Shown here: piece by piece, positions 14,418 to 22,468 of the stretch
How positions within the stretch are numbered: position 1 is the stretch's first letter
Layout of the letters: each line of letters starts with the position of its first letter
DNA from: DAOPJM01 sp035399665
GTDB taxonomy: Bacteria > Bacillota > Clostridia > Christensenellales > CAG-138
Length of the DNA stretch: 29,665 nt
Assembly (NCBI GenBank): GCA_035399665.1
Contig: DAOPJM010000023.1
Location: 1-29,665 of the forward strand
Direction: 5' to 3'
The notes under the pieces: generated by a model
What the model was told of the DNA's origin: nothing
What the model saw: only the letters and a program-made list of their open reading frames with translations
Databases searched by the model: none
Made by a program: the position numbers and the translations under genes

Positions 14418-15830
14418 TCAAAACCTAAAGTAGATGAAGGGATTGTAGCTTTGTCCCACAAGGAAGCAAAGCGACAGCAGCACGATTGCGCTCAGCAGTA
14501 CCGTGCCGACAAGATAACCCGCCCGCGCCAATTTGCGGTTCCTTGACAGCAGTTTCTTGAAGAAGTCTATGATAGGAAGCGCAAGTATCATGGCAAGGGG
14601 CAGGAACAGCGCGTATTCCTTGAGGACCTTTACGGCGGTATCGTCTATGAGCGCCGCGCCGTTTAAGCCTATCATGGCGGCAAGGTGATTGCCAAGCAAC
14701 CCAAGGTCGGTGTAGTAAAAAATAACCCAGCCTACGAGAGCGAGCACGCAGGTTACGACACTGCCAAAGACGCGGGGAAGACGTTCCTTTACGGCCTTGG
14801 GTATGCTCCTGTCAATCATGAGCAGGGCAAACCAGAACATCCCCCAAATGATGAAGTTCAGCCCCGCGCCGTGCCAAAGCCCAGTCAAGAGCCAGACGAC
14901 AAAAAGGTTTAGTACGTTTCGGAGCTTGCCGCGCCTGCTGCCGCCTAAGGGTATGTAGACGTAATCGCGGAAAAAGCTGCTTAACGAGATATGCCATCTT
15001 CGCCAAAACTCGGTGGGACTTGCGGAAATGTAGGGGTGTTCAAAGTTCTCCTTATACTTGAAGCCGAGCACGCGCCCCAAGCCTATGGCCATGTCAGAGT
15101 ACGCCGAAAAGTCAAAGTATATCTGCAAAAAATACAGAAAGCCCGAAAGCCACGCGCCGGTGACGCTGAGCGCCGCTCCGGACGCGAGATCAAAGCCCTC
15201 CAGCGCTGCGCCGCAGATGTTGGCAAGCAGCACTTTCTTGCCGAGTCCCAAAGCAAAGCGACGCATACCGCCCGTGAAATCATCGGGAGAAACCTGTCTC
15301 TTGGCAAGGCCGGTCTCTATGTCGGAGTATTGTACTATGGGGCCGGCGATGAGCTGCGGGAAGCAGCAGACATAGAGCAGCAGACGGAAGGGGTTGCGTT
15401 GAAGCCGGACCTTTTCGCGGTATACGTCTATGGTATAGGTGAGAACTTGGAAAGTGTAGAAGGATATGCCTATGGGCAGCCGTCGCTCCGTCATGGAAAA
15501 ACCGAGGCCGAAAAGTCCGGAGAAGGAGTTGACGAAGAAGGCGGAGTACTTATAGTAGACGAGGGCGGCAAGGGAGACGCACACGCCAAGCAGCATAAAG
15601 ATTTTTTTGTTGCGCGCTGTCTTGGCAAGGGTTATCCCAAAGGCCGCAAGGTAGTTCACGAGTGTTGTTTCCAGCATGAGCAGTACCATGACCGGTTCGC
15701 CCCAAGCGTAGAATATCAGCGAGAATACGAGGAGGACGGCGTTGCGATATCGGATATCTTTGCAAACAAAATAGAGCAGCAACAGCAGCGGCAGAAACAA
15801 CAATAGAAATGTCAGCCCCGAGAATACCAC
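14418..15830 (-). CDS. MBOAT-family membrane O-acyltransferase
   Basis: A 470-residue polytopic membrane protein of the MBOAT family related to AlgI and DltB. It has the W-R-R-W-H-I-S-L-S-S-F-F-R-D-Y motif, the Y-I-P-L-G-G-S-R segment and the catalytic-region histidine in L-T-G-L-W-H-G-A. These proteins move acyl groups across the membrane to an extracytoplasmic partner, here probably the DHHW protein encoded next. The start chosen is a GTG at 15830 (product beginning V-V-F-S-G-L-T-F), with GGGGG about 8 nt upstream. It matches the usual family start, and the promoter at 15861-15889 rules out a longer version starting at 15893. It is the first gene of an operon with the DHHW and RCC1 genes. 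AlgI- versus DltB-type cannot be decided with certainty; the DHHW partner favours AlgI-type. Confidence 0.92.
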   Translation of the reverse strand: MVFSGLTFLLLFLPLLLLLYFVCKDIRYRNAVLLVFSLIFYAWGEPVMVLLMLETTLVNYLAAFGITLAKTARNKKIFMLLGVCVSLAALVYYKYSAFFVNSFSGLFGLGFSMTERRLPIGISFYTFQVLTYTIDVYREKVRLQRNPFRLLLYVCCFPQLIAGPIVQYSDIETGLAKRQVSPDDFTGGMRRFALGLGKKVLLANICGAALEGFDLASGAALSVTGAWLSGFLYFLQIYFDFSAYSDMAIGLGRVLGFKYKENFEHPYISASPTEFWRRWHISLSSFFRDYVYIPLGGSRRGKLRNVLNLFVVWLLTGLWHGAGLNFIIWGMFWFALLMIDRSIPKAVKERLPRVFGSVVTCVLALVGWVIFYYTDLGLLGNHLAAMIGLNGAALIDDTAVKVLKEYALFLPLAMILALPIIDFFKKLLSRNRKLARAGYLVGTVLLSAIVLLSLCFLVGQSYNPFIYFRF

Positions 15831-15860
15831 GCCACAACCCCCAACAAACGCAGTAAGGGA

Positions 15861-15889
15861 ATTATAGCACTCTTTCCCTATTCCGTCAA
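15861..15889 (-). promoter_or_regulatory. Strong sigma-A promoter of the MBOAT operon
   Basis: On the minus strand TTGACG (15884-15889) and a perfect TATAAT (15861-15866) are 17 nt apart. The predicted transcript starts near 15854, leaving a leader of about 24 nt before the GTG at 15830. Confidence 0.85.
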
Positions 15890-15953
15890 TCATACCCGAA
15901 TGAGTATGCCAAAAGCAAGCGCCGTCGGGTATGACTAATTGCGTGGAATCGGA

Positions 15954-16007
15954 GAAAAATATAACCGCCGCGAACGTTGCTGTTTATGCAGCGTTCACGG
16001 CGATTAT
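15954..16007 (-). terminator. Strong intrinsic terminator after the two small genes
   Basis: A 16-bp fully paired stem (15961-15976 with 15992-16007, two G-T wobbles) encloses a 15-nt loop that can form a further short helix. On the minus strand it is followed by A-T-A and five T. It starts 1 nt after the stop codon of the 49-aa gene and closes the unit that may include read-through from polC. Confidence 0.85.
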
Positions 16008-16008
16008 T

Positions 16009-16158
16009 TCACAGGTCGTCCGCGTCCTGCACAGGGTATGTGCCGTCGTCGGCCATTCCCGTATAGCTGCCCTGTACGTCTATCGGGCCGTACTGGGGTA
16101 CGCGGAGCAGATGCGACAGCAGCTTATGTGTCCGCTTGTCCATTTCCGCCTTGTCCAT
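16009..16158 (-). CDS. Conserved-looking small acidic protein of 49 residues
   Basis: This tiny frame runs from an ATG at 16158 to a TGA at 16009. The C-terminal half reads Y-G-P-I-D-V-Q-G-S-Y-T-G and ends P-V-Q-D-A-D-D-L. I recall the combination of D-V-Q-G-S-Y-T-G and a Q-D-A-D-D-L ending in small uncharacterised proteins of Clostridia, so it is probably conserved. There is no signal peptide or membrane helix. The start lies 3 nt after the stop of the 50-aa gene and has no good ribosome-binding site of its own, which suggests translational coupling. A terminator follows immediately. Function is unknown. Confidence 0.68.
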   Translation of the reverse strand: MDKAEMDKRTHKLLSHLLRVPQYGPIDVQGSYTGMADDGTYPVQDADDL

Positions 16159-16161
16159 GGT

Positions 16162-16314
16162 TTACCAGCCGAACTTGTCGAAACCGCGGTTGAATGCGGG
16201 AAGCTTCTCTTTGCTGTCTTCGCGCTTCTCGTTGTCGCGCTTTTCGCGCTTGCTGCGATCGCGGTCGTTATTCTCGCGCCCATAGCCGTAGTCGCTCTCA
16301 TTAAAGAATGACAT
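16162..16314 (-). CDS. Small, highly charged protein of 50 residues
   Basis: The frame starts at an ATG at 16314 with a perfect AGGAGG 6 nt upstream and ends at a TAA at 16162. The product starts MSFFNESDYGYGRENNDRDR. Its middle is a run of Lys/Arg/Glu/Asp residues (about 16-37) likely to be helical or disordered, and it ends L-P-A-F-N-R-G-F-D-K-F-G-W. There is no membrane segment. It is the first of two coupled tiny genes with their own promoter inside the 3' end of polC. No family is recognised. The excellent ribosome-binding site, promoter and terminator argue that it is expressed. Confidence 0.68.
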   Translation of the reverse strand: MSFFNESDYGYGRENNDRDRSKREKRDNEKREDSKEKLPAFNRGFDKFGW

Positions 16315-16334
16315 ATTCTACCTCCTGTGTTCGT

Positions 16335-16350
16335 TCGGAGAATTCTCCGA
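16335..16350. promoter_or_regulatory. Perfect 16-bp palindrome in the leader of the small genes
   Basis: TCGGAGAATTCTCCGA is a perfect palindrome without a central loop. It lies between the predicted transcription start (about 16373) and the ribosome-binding site of the 50-aa gene. A loopless perfect palindrome suits a dimeric repressor operator better than an RNA hairpin. The cognate regulator is unknown. Confidence 0.4.
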
Positions 16351-16379
16351 CAGCAAGAGTATGTCCTTCATGCTGACGC

Positions 16380-16407
16380 GCTATACCGCATTGTCAAAAC
16401 ATGTCAA
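16380..16407 (-). promoter_or_regulatory. Candidate promoter of the two small genes, within the polC 3' end
   Basis: On the minus strand a perfect TTGACA (16402-16407) is followed after 16 nt by TATAGC (16380-16385). The -35 element overlaps the last codons of polC. It would allow the 50-aa and 49-aa genes to be expressed independently of the long upstream operon. Confidence 0.55.
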
Positions 16408-19400
16408 AAAGAGAAATCTGATTCTTTTTCGGCAAATCCAAAAAGCACCCGCTCGCTTCAAGCGCGGAGATTACGCCCGTATTCGCGCCCGTGACCTTGG
16501 CGAAATCCTCAATGCTTGAGAAGCGACCGCCGCCGCGCTTTTCCGCTATACTCAAGGCCGCGTTGCCGCCAAGCCCCGGCACGGCGTTGAACGGCGGGCG
16601 AATGGCTCCGTTCTCCACGGTAAAGCGCAGAGCCTCCGACTTGTATATATCCACAGGCAGCAGCTCTATGCCCCGAAGATTCATCTCATACACGACCTCC
16701 AATATGGTAACAACGTCCTTGTCCTTGGCTGTCGCCTCGGGGCCGCTGAGCTTAATGATGTTTTGCAAAATCCGTTCGGGGCCGCCCTCCGCCTGCGTTA
16801 TGTCGAAGGCGTCGGCTCTTACGGTGTAGTACACGGCGTAGAACTCGGCGGGGTAGTGCCGCTTGAAGTACGCCACGGAAAACGCCATCATGACATAGGC
16901 CACGGCGTGACCTCTTGGGAACAGATACTTTATTTTTTTGCATGAGCCTACAAACCAAGAGGGTACGGCGCAGTCCGCCATGGCCTGCTCCCACTCCGCG
17001 GTTATGCCCTTGCCCTTTCGCACCTTCTCCATAATCTTGAAGGAGAGGCTCGGCTCCATGCCCTTGGAGATGAGGTAGTTCATGATATCGTCTCTCGCGC
17101 AAATGACCTCGGAGAGTTTCGCCGTTCCGTTTCTGACCAAGGGCTCGGCGTTGTTCAGCCACACGTCGGTGCCGTGAGTAAGCCCCGCGATGCGAACCAG
17201 CTCCTCCATGGTCTTGGGGCGTGTCATCTCAAGCACCTGCCGCACAAAGCCCGTACCGAACTCGGGAACGCCTATGGTGCCGACCGTGCAGCCGTCAAGC
17301 GCGGACAGGTCTATGCCAAGCTGTTCTGCGGATGAGAACAGGGACAGCGTCTCAGGGTCGCCTATGGGTACGTCGTGCGGACTTACGCCCGTCAGATCCT
17401 CAAGCATCCTTAGAGCCGTGGGATCGTCGTGACCAAGTATGTCTAATTTAACCAAGCGATCGTCCAAGGCATGGAAGTCAAAGTGCGTGGTTATGGTATC
17501 TCCGCCAACGCGGTCGGCGGGGTGCTGCACAGGTGTATAGTCGTAAATCTCGTCCTCCTTGGGGACTATGACTATTCCGCCCGGGTGCTGCCCCGTGGTG
17601 AGCTTGACGTTGGTAACGCCTATCTTAAGGCGCTCCACCTCGGAGGAGGAGAGCTGCATATGAACGGCGTCGCCGTAGCTCAACACATACTCAAACGCCT
17701 TCTTATCGGCTATGCCCGAAATCGTACCCGCTCTGAAAGCGTGACCGCGTCCGAACATCTCCTCAACATATTTATGCGCCACAGGCTGATACTCACCTGA
17801 GAAATTCAGGTCTATATCGGGGGTCTTGTCGCCGTTGAAGCCCAAAAACACCTCGAACGGGATGTCAAACCCCATCTTGCGAAGCTTGGTTCCGCAGTTC
17901 GGGCAGTCCCTGTCGGGCATGTCCGGCCCCGTTTGATACAGGGTGCGATCCACGTCGAAGTCCGTGAAATGACAGTTGGGGCAGTTGTAGTGGGGGGCAA
18001 GCGCGTTGACCTCGGATATGCCCGCCATGGTCGCGACAAAGGACGAGCCGACCGAACCCCTTGAGCCAACTATGTATCCGTCGCTCAAGGACTTTTGCAC
18101 CAGACGCTGTGCCATGAGGTACAGTGAAGCGAAGCCGTTTCCTATGATGGAGGACAGCTCGCGCTCAAGCCTCGCCTTGACGACGTCGGGCAGGGGATCG
18201 CCGTATATCTCATGCGCCTTCTTGTAGGAGCGATCTGAAAGCTCCTGCTCGGCGTTGGGAATCTTGGGAGCGTGAGTGCCGTCGGGGAAGGCCTTCAGCG
18301 TGTCACAGCTGTCCGCGATGGCGTTAGGAACGTCGATAACGACCTCATGAGCCGCGGCTTCCCCAAGGTAGGAGAACTCCTCCAGCATCTCCGCAGTGGT
18401 TTTTAAGTACAGCGTGGGCTGATATTCCGCGTCGGAATAGCCCTCCTTGTACAACAGTAGCTTGCGGAATATCGCGTCCTCGGGTTCAAGGAAGTGTACA
18501 TCGCCCGTCGCCGCGACAGGCTTGCCCAATTTGTGGCCAAGCTCAAATATGCGGCGATTGATATCCCTTAGCGCGTCGTCGTCCTTGACGGCACCCTCGC
18601 GCACCAAGAAGGAGTTGTTTATAATGGGCTGTATCTCCAAGAAATCATAGAAGGAAGCTATGGACTCCGACTCCGTGTCGCTTGCCCCATTCAGTATTGC
18701 CTTGTAAAGCTCGCCCGCGCAGCAGGCGCTGCCGATGATAAGCTCCTTGCGAAACACCGACAGCATACTCCTTGGAATCTGCGGCTTGGTGTGGAAGTGG
18801 TCAAGGTGCGAAAAGCTGATAATCTTGTAGAGGTCGCGCATACCCTTTTGGGTGCGCACCAATATGATAACATGATAAACGGGGGCGCGCTTGCCCTTGA
18901 CCATGGGTGCGGAAAGCTTGGGTGTGACCACGGGCAGCTCGGTTTCGCCCGCAGCTTTCAGCATATCCGTAAGTATGAAGAAGATGGAAGCACAGGAACG
19001 AGCGTCATCGACGGCGCGGTGATGGCTGCCCATGTCTATATTGAAGTATTCGCAGAGGGTATCCAGCTTGTGGTTTATAACCTCATCGTGAACGAGATAG
19101 CGCGAAAGCATCAGCGTGTCCGCGTAGGGGTTGTCAAAATCGAGGCTGAAGCGTTCGCCATGCAGACGTATGAAGCCAACGTCGAAGGCGGCGTTGTGTG
19201 CGACAAGCAGGCAGCCCCTTGTGAAGGCGTGAAAGCGCGTCAGAACCTCACGCGAGCGGGGCGCGCCCACAAGCGTCTCGGTGGTAATTCCCGTAAGCTC
19301 GGTGATTCGCGGCGGGATAACCACGCCGTCATCTATGAAGGAGTGGAAGCTGTCAATCTCAACTCCGTCACGGTACTTGACCGCGCCAATCTCGATAATC

Positions 19401-20377
19401 TCGCAGCTCTCGGCCTTTAGGCCCGTGGTCTCTATGTCGAATACCACGCACTCGCCGCCCATCTTCATGGGTACGGTGTCAGGCACAAGATAGCCCTCCA
19501 CGCCGAAAATCGCCTTAACGCCCGTCGCGCCCTGCGCCTTGTACGCCTCGGGGAAGGCCTGAACAACGCCATGGTCGGTCACGGCTATCGCCTTATGCCC
19601 CCAGCGCTTCGCGGTATTGAAGGCTTCGGTCATGTTGGTTAGGGCGTCCTTGGCGGACATGCGGGTGTGCAGATGCAGCTCAACGCGCTTCTCCTCGGAA
19701 GCATCCATGCGCAGTGTGCGCGAAACCGCCTTGACGGTGTTCGAGGAAAGGTAGATGTCGCTCTCCTTGTAGCGGCGTGCCCTGCCCGAAACCAAGAGGT
19801 CAAGCCCCTTCTTCATGGTAACGCCAAGCCATGCGTCAAGCTGCTTTGCGTCAAAAGCGTCGTCAAAGGAGACGTTGCACCAAACCGAGCCGTTTCCGTC
19901 CACAAGGTTGAAGCGAACGCGGTATTTTCCGAGGTTGTTGCCGAAAGCCTTAGGCTCGCGGCACTCATGCGAAATGGCGCGCCCCTTGACGTGAATCAGC
20001 TGCTTGCCGCTCTTGACCTCAGAGGGGGTTAAAACCTTCTTGGCTTCCTCGAAGTCCTCGCCGTAGAGTATGCGATCCTCGGGCAGGTCGAAGCTGACTT
20101 CATCCTCGGGGGTAATCTCGGCGACAGCCCCGCCCTCCAACGCGCCAAAGCGCAGATACTCGTTGGCGTCGGTGTACTCGAACTCAACCTGATAGCTTTC
20201 CAGAACGCGGGTCATTCCGCTCTCCCACGTTAAGAGGGCGGCTTGGTCTATCTCACCCCGCTTTTCGGCGTGTACAACAATATGCCCCTTGGACTTGTCA
20301 AGGGTTACTCGGGCAAGTGAAAGGTCGTCGGGGTCAATATTTGAAATCTCGTAGATCTTAGCTATTCGTTGATCCAT
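16394..20377 (-). CDS. polC: DNA polymerase III alpha subunit, Gram-positive PolC type
   Basis: A 1327-residue replicative polymerase with its own proofreading domain. An N-terminal domain (1-110) and an OB fold (about 120-220) lead into a split PHP domain starting E-L-H-L-H-T (about 233). This is interrupted by a DEDDh 3'-5' exonuclease (D314-I-E316, then H-N-A-A-F-D and H-R-A-V-D-D-A). The polymerase catalytic core follows, with P-D-I-D-L-N-F-S and R-G-S-V-G-S-S-F. Two C-P-N-C motifs form the family zinc site. It elongates the chromosome with the beta clamp. The length is slightly below the 1430 or so of Bacillus subtilis. The ATG at 20377 overlaps ispG by 20 nt; a TTG at 20383 is an alternative. 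It ends the frr-to-polC operon, and no rimP or nusA follows. Confidence 0.97.
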   Translation of the reverse strand: MDQRIAKIYEISNIDPDDLSLARVTLDKSKGHIVVHAEKRGEIDQAALLTWESGMTRVLESYQVEFEYTDANEYLRFGALEGGAVAEITPEDEVSFDLPEDRILYGEDFEEAKKVLTPSEVKSGKQLIHVKGRAISHECREPKAFGNNLGKYRVRFNLVDGNGSVWCNVSFDDAFDAKQLDAWLGVTMKKGLDLLVSGRARRYKESDIYLSSNTVKAVSRTLRMDASEEKRVELHLHTRMSAKDALTNMTEAFNTAKRWGHKAIAVTDHGVVQAFPEAYKAQGATGVKAIFGVEGYLVPDTVPMKMGGECVVFDIETTGLKAESCEIIEIGAVKYRDGVEIDSFHSFIDDGVVIPPRITELTGITTETLVGAPRSREVLTRFHAFTRGCLLVAHNAAFDVGFIRLHGERFSLDFDNPYADTLMLSRYLVHDEVINHKLDTLCEYFNIDMGSHHRAVDDARSCASIFFILTDMLKAAGETELPVVTPKLSAPMVKGKRAPVYHVIILVRTQKGMRDLYKIISFSHLDHFHTKPQIPRSMLSVFRKELIIGSACCAGELYKAILNGASDTESESIASFYDFLEIQPIINNSFLVREGAVKDDDALRDINRRIFELGHKLGKPVAATGDVHFLEPEDAIFRKLLLYKEGYSDAEYQPTLYLKTTAEMLEEFSYLGEAAAHEVVIDVPNAIADSCDTLKAFPDGTHAPKIPNAEQELSDRSYKKAHEIYGDPLPDVVKARLERELSSIIGNGFASLYLMAQRLVQKSLSDGYIVGSRGSVGSSFVATMAGISEVNALAPHYNCPNCHFTDFDVDRTLYQTGPDMPDRDCPNCGTKLRKMGFDIPFEVFLGFNGDKTPDIDLNFSGEYQPVAHKYVEEMFGRGHAFRAGTISGIADKKAFEYVLSYGDAVHMQLSSSEVERLKIGVTNVKLTTGQHPGGIVIVPKEDEIYDYTPVQHPADRVGGDTITTHFDFHALDDRLVKLDILGHDDPTALRMLEDLTGVSPHDVPIGDPETLSLFSSAEQLGIDLSALDGCTVGTIGVPEFGTGFVRQVLEMTRPKTMEELVRIAGLTHGTDVWLNNAEPLVRNGTAKLSEVICARDDIMNYLISKGMEPSLSFKIMEKVRKGKGITAEWEQAMADCAVPSWFVGSCKKIKYLFPRGHAVAYVMMAFSVAYFKRHYPAEFYAVYYTVRADAFDITQAEGGPERILQNIIKLSGPEATAKDKDVVTILEVVYEMNLRGIELLPVDIYKSEALRFTVENGAIRPPFNAVPGLGGNAALSIAEKRGGGRFSSIEDFAKVTGANTGVISALEASGCFLDLPKKNQISLFDMF

Positions 20378-21428
20378 CGACAATGGTTCCCAATCTCATA
20401 TTCGCCGTCTCGGTCAGACGGCGCAGCATCGCCTGCGCTTCGCCGGAGCAGACGATTTGCCCGTTCTCGAACAGTACGCCGTTGCCGTCGCCAAAGGCTA
20501 TGCCCAAGTCGGCACCCCTGGCCTCTCCGGGACCGTTCACGGCGCAGCCCATTACGGCAATCTTCAGGTATCCCGCGTTGCGCCTGACATTCTTTGAAAC
20601 GTAATCCACGGCGGAGAACAGATCTACCCTCGTCCTGCCGCAGGTGGGACAGCTGATTATCTCGACATCGTCCTTGCGCAGGTTTAAGGCGCGGAGTATG
20701 GAAAGCCCCGCCTTGACCTCCTCAACAGGGTCGCAGGACAGAGAAACGCGCAGGGTATCGCCAATGCCGTCCAAGAGCAAGGCCCCTATCCCTATTGACG
20801 ATTTGACTATGCCCATATCCACCGTGCCGGTCTCGGTCACGCCCAGGTGCAGGGGGTAATCACAAAGGCTGTGCATACGCCTGCATGCCTTGACCGTATC
20901 GGCAACGGACGAGGCCTTGAGCGATACCACTATGTCATAAAAGCCGCAGTCCTCAAGCAGGCGAATGTGCTGCAAGGCGCTCTGCACCATGGCCTCCACC
21001 CTGTCGTTTGGGTATAGGGTCGTCATATGCTTGTCCAAAGAGCCGCCGTTTACGCCCACGCGAATTGCGGCATGGTGCGCCTTGGCGCAGTCCGCAAGCA
21101 GCGCGACGCGCTTTATGTCGCCGATGTTGCCTGGGTTGAAGCGTATCTTGTCCGCGCCGTTTTCGAGCGCCAATACAGCAAGCCTGTAATCAAAATGAAT
21201 ATCGGCGGCGATTGGAATATGAATCTTTGGGCGTATCCTTGAAAACGCCTCGGCGCAGGCCGCATCATAGACGGAGCTTCGTATAAGCTCGCAGCCCGCC
21301 GCCTCAAGACGCAGTATCTGCTCTGTTGTGGCGTCAACATCGCGTGTATCGGTGTTGGTCATGGATTGCAGCGAAACTCTGCTGCCCCCGCCTATGGGCA
21401 GCGTCCCCGCGAAAACAGTTCTTGTCAT
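20358..21428 (-). CDS. ispG: 4-hydroxy-3-methylbut-2-enyl diphosphate synthase
   Basis: A 356-residue IspG (GcpE) enzyme of the non-mevalonate isoprenoid pathway. It reductively converts methylerythritol cyclodiphosphate to HMBPP using a [4Fe-4S] cluster. The N-terminal TIM-barrel stretch contains S-L-Q-S-M-T-N-T-D-T-R-D. The cluster cysteines are in C-P-T-C-G-R-T and G-C-A-V-N-G-P-G-E. GGAGG lies 6 nt before the ATG. It follows rseP after 2 nt and overlaps polC by about 20 nt. With dxr and uppS in the same operon, precursor synthesis and its use for undecaprenyl carrier lipid are co-expressed. Confidence 0.97.
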   Translation of the reverse strand: MTRTVFAGTLPIGGGSRVSLQSMTNTDTRDVDATTEQILRLEAAGCELIRSSVYDAACAEAFSRIRPKIHIPIAADIHFDYRLAVLALENGADKIRFNPGNIGDIKRVALLADCAKAHHAAIRVGVNGGSLDKHMTTLYPNDRVEAMVQSALQHIRLLEDCGFYDIVVSLKASSVADTVKACRRMHSLCDYPLHLGVTETGTVDMGIVKSSIGIGALLLDGIGDTLRVSLSCDPVEEVKAGLSILRALNLRKDDVEIISCPTCGRTRVDLFSAVDYVSKNVRRNAGYLKIAVMGCAVNGPGEARGADLGIAFGDGNGVLFENGQIVCSGEAQAMLRRLTETANMRLGTIVDGSTNS

Positions 21429-21430
21429 CG

Positions 21431-22468
21431 TCAGCCTCCGTAACAGCGCACCACGTCATGTACGGTGATGTAAATCATAAGCGCGAACAGCAGCATCATA
21501 CCCACGGCGTGAATGATGGCTTCGGTCTTGGCCGACGCCACGGGCTTTTTGAATATTCCCTCCAATACGACAAACACAAGCCTGCCGCCGTCAAGCGCGG
21601 GGAGGGGCAGGAGGTTCATAACGCCAAGGTTCGCGGAAAGCAGCACGACAATACGCAGGAAATCGGGGAAGCCGCTCTTTATCGAGTCGCCTATGAGCTG
21701 GGTTATAAGCACCACTCCGCCCATGTCGTTCAGCGAATACTGACCGGTGATAAGCCCCCATAACGCCATATATACTTCGGCTACGACCTGACAGCAGAGC
21801 TTGACGGCAGCACCTATGGCTTCAAAGAAGTTGTAGCAGCGCACATAGCCATAGGTGATGTTGACGCCCATGAGGTAACGCCCGCTCTCCTCGTCATATT
21901 TGCAGCTGAGCTGCGTTTCAACCTGCTCTCCGTCGCGCAGTACCACCACGTCGGCGGGTTCGGAGCCGGCCTCATTGAGCACGGCGGACATGGTCGCAAA
22001 GCTGTCCACTAAAGTCCCGTCCACGGAGTAGAACTGATCGCCCTTTTCTATGCCTGCGACTTGGGCGGGCGAGCTGTCGTTGACGGACTGTACGATAATC
22101 TTGGACGAGTCGAGTTCCCCGTAGCCCCACAGCAGGGCGAAGGCCACCAAAAGCGCCGTGAGCAGGTTCATCGCCGCGCCCGCAAGCAGCACGATAGCCT
22201 TCTTCCAAGGCTTGTGCGCGGAGAAGCAGCGCTCGTCTGCGACCTCCTGATCCTCGCCGTAGAAGCGGCACGAACCGCCGATGAGGAAAAGCCTGAGGCT
22301 GTATGTAACGCCCTTGACCTCGCGGCTGAATATCTTCGGCCCCATGCCGATAGAGAACTCCAATATGGTAAATCCGAGCTTGCGCCCCGCCATGAAGTGG
22401 CCAAGCTCGTGTAGAAATATCATCAATGACAGCGCAAGCACCGCAAGGATTATTGTCAGAATACTCAT
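21431..22468 (-). CDS. rseP: RseP-type site-2 intramembrane zinc metalloprotease
   Basis: A 345-residue membrane protease with the zinc motif H-E-L-G-H in the first transmembrane helix (about 20-24). A central PDZ domain (about 115-200) and the second active-site motif L-P-A-L-D-G-G-R-L in the C-terminal membrane part complete it. It cleaves transmembrane segments of anti-sigma factors and remnant signal peptides. The start codon immediately follows the dxr stop (TAAATG), with GAAAGGAGC as ribosome-binding site inside the end of dxr. The position between dxr and ispG is the normal Firmicute order. In Bacillus the equivalent is RasP. The actual substrate is not indicated here. Confidence 0.95.
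   Translation of the reverse strand: MSILTIILAVLALSLMIFLHELGHFMAGRKLGFTILEFSIGMGPKIFSREVKGVTYSLRLFLIGGSCRFYGEDQEVADERCFSAHKPWKKAIVLLAGAAMNLLTALLVAFALLWGYGELDSSKIIVQSVNDSSPAQVAGIEKGDQFYSVDGTLVDSFATMSAVLNEAGSEPADVVVLRDGEQVETQLSCKYDEESGRYLMGVNITYGYVRCYNFFEAIGAAVKLCCQVVAEVYMALWGLITGQYSLNDMGGVVLITQLIGDSIKSGFPDFLRIVVLLSANLGVMNLLPLPALDGGRLVFVVLEGIFKKPVASAKTEAIIHAVGMMLLFALMIYITVHDVVRCYGG

Noticed and set aside
14991..15806. A 271-codon plus-strand frame
   Set aside because: It lies opposite the MBOAT gene and shows no recognisable domain or ribosome-binding site.
15931..16311. A 126-codon plus-strand frame in the region of the two tiny genes
   Set aside because: The minus-strand pair has a perfect ribosome-binding site, promoter and terminator; the plus-strand frame has none and its hydrophobic tail is antisense to the charged run.
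18791..19420. A 209-codon plus-strand frame opposite polC
   Set aside because: Shadow of the exonuclease-encoding part of polC.
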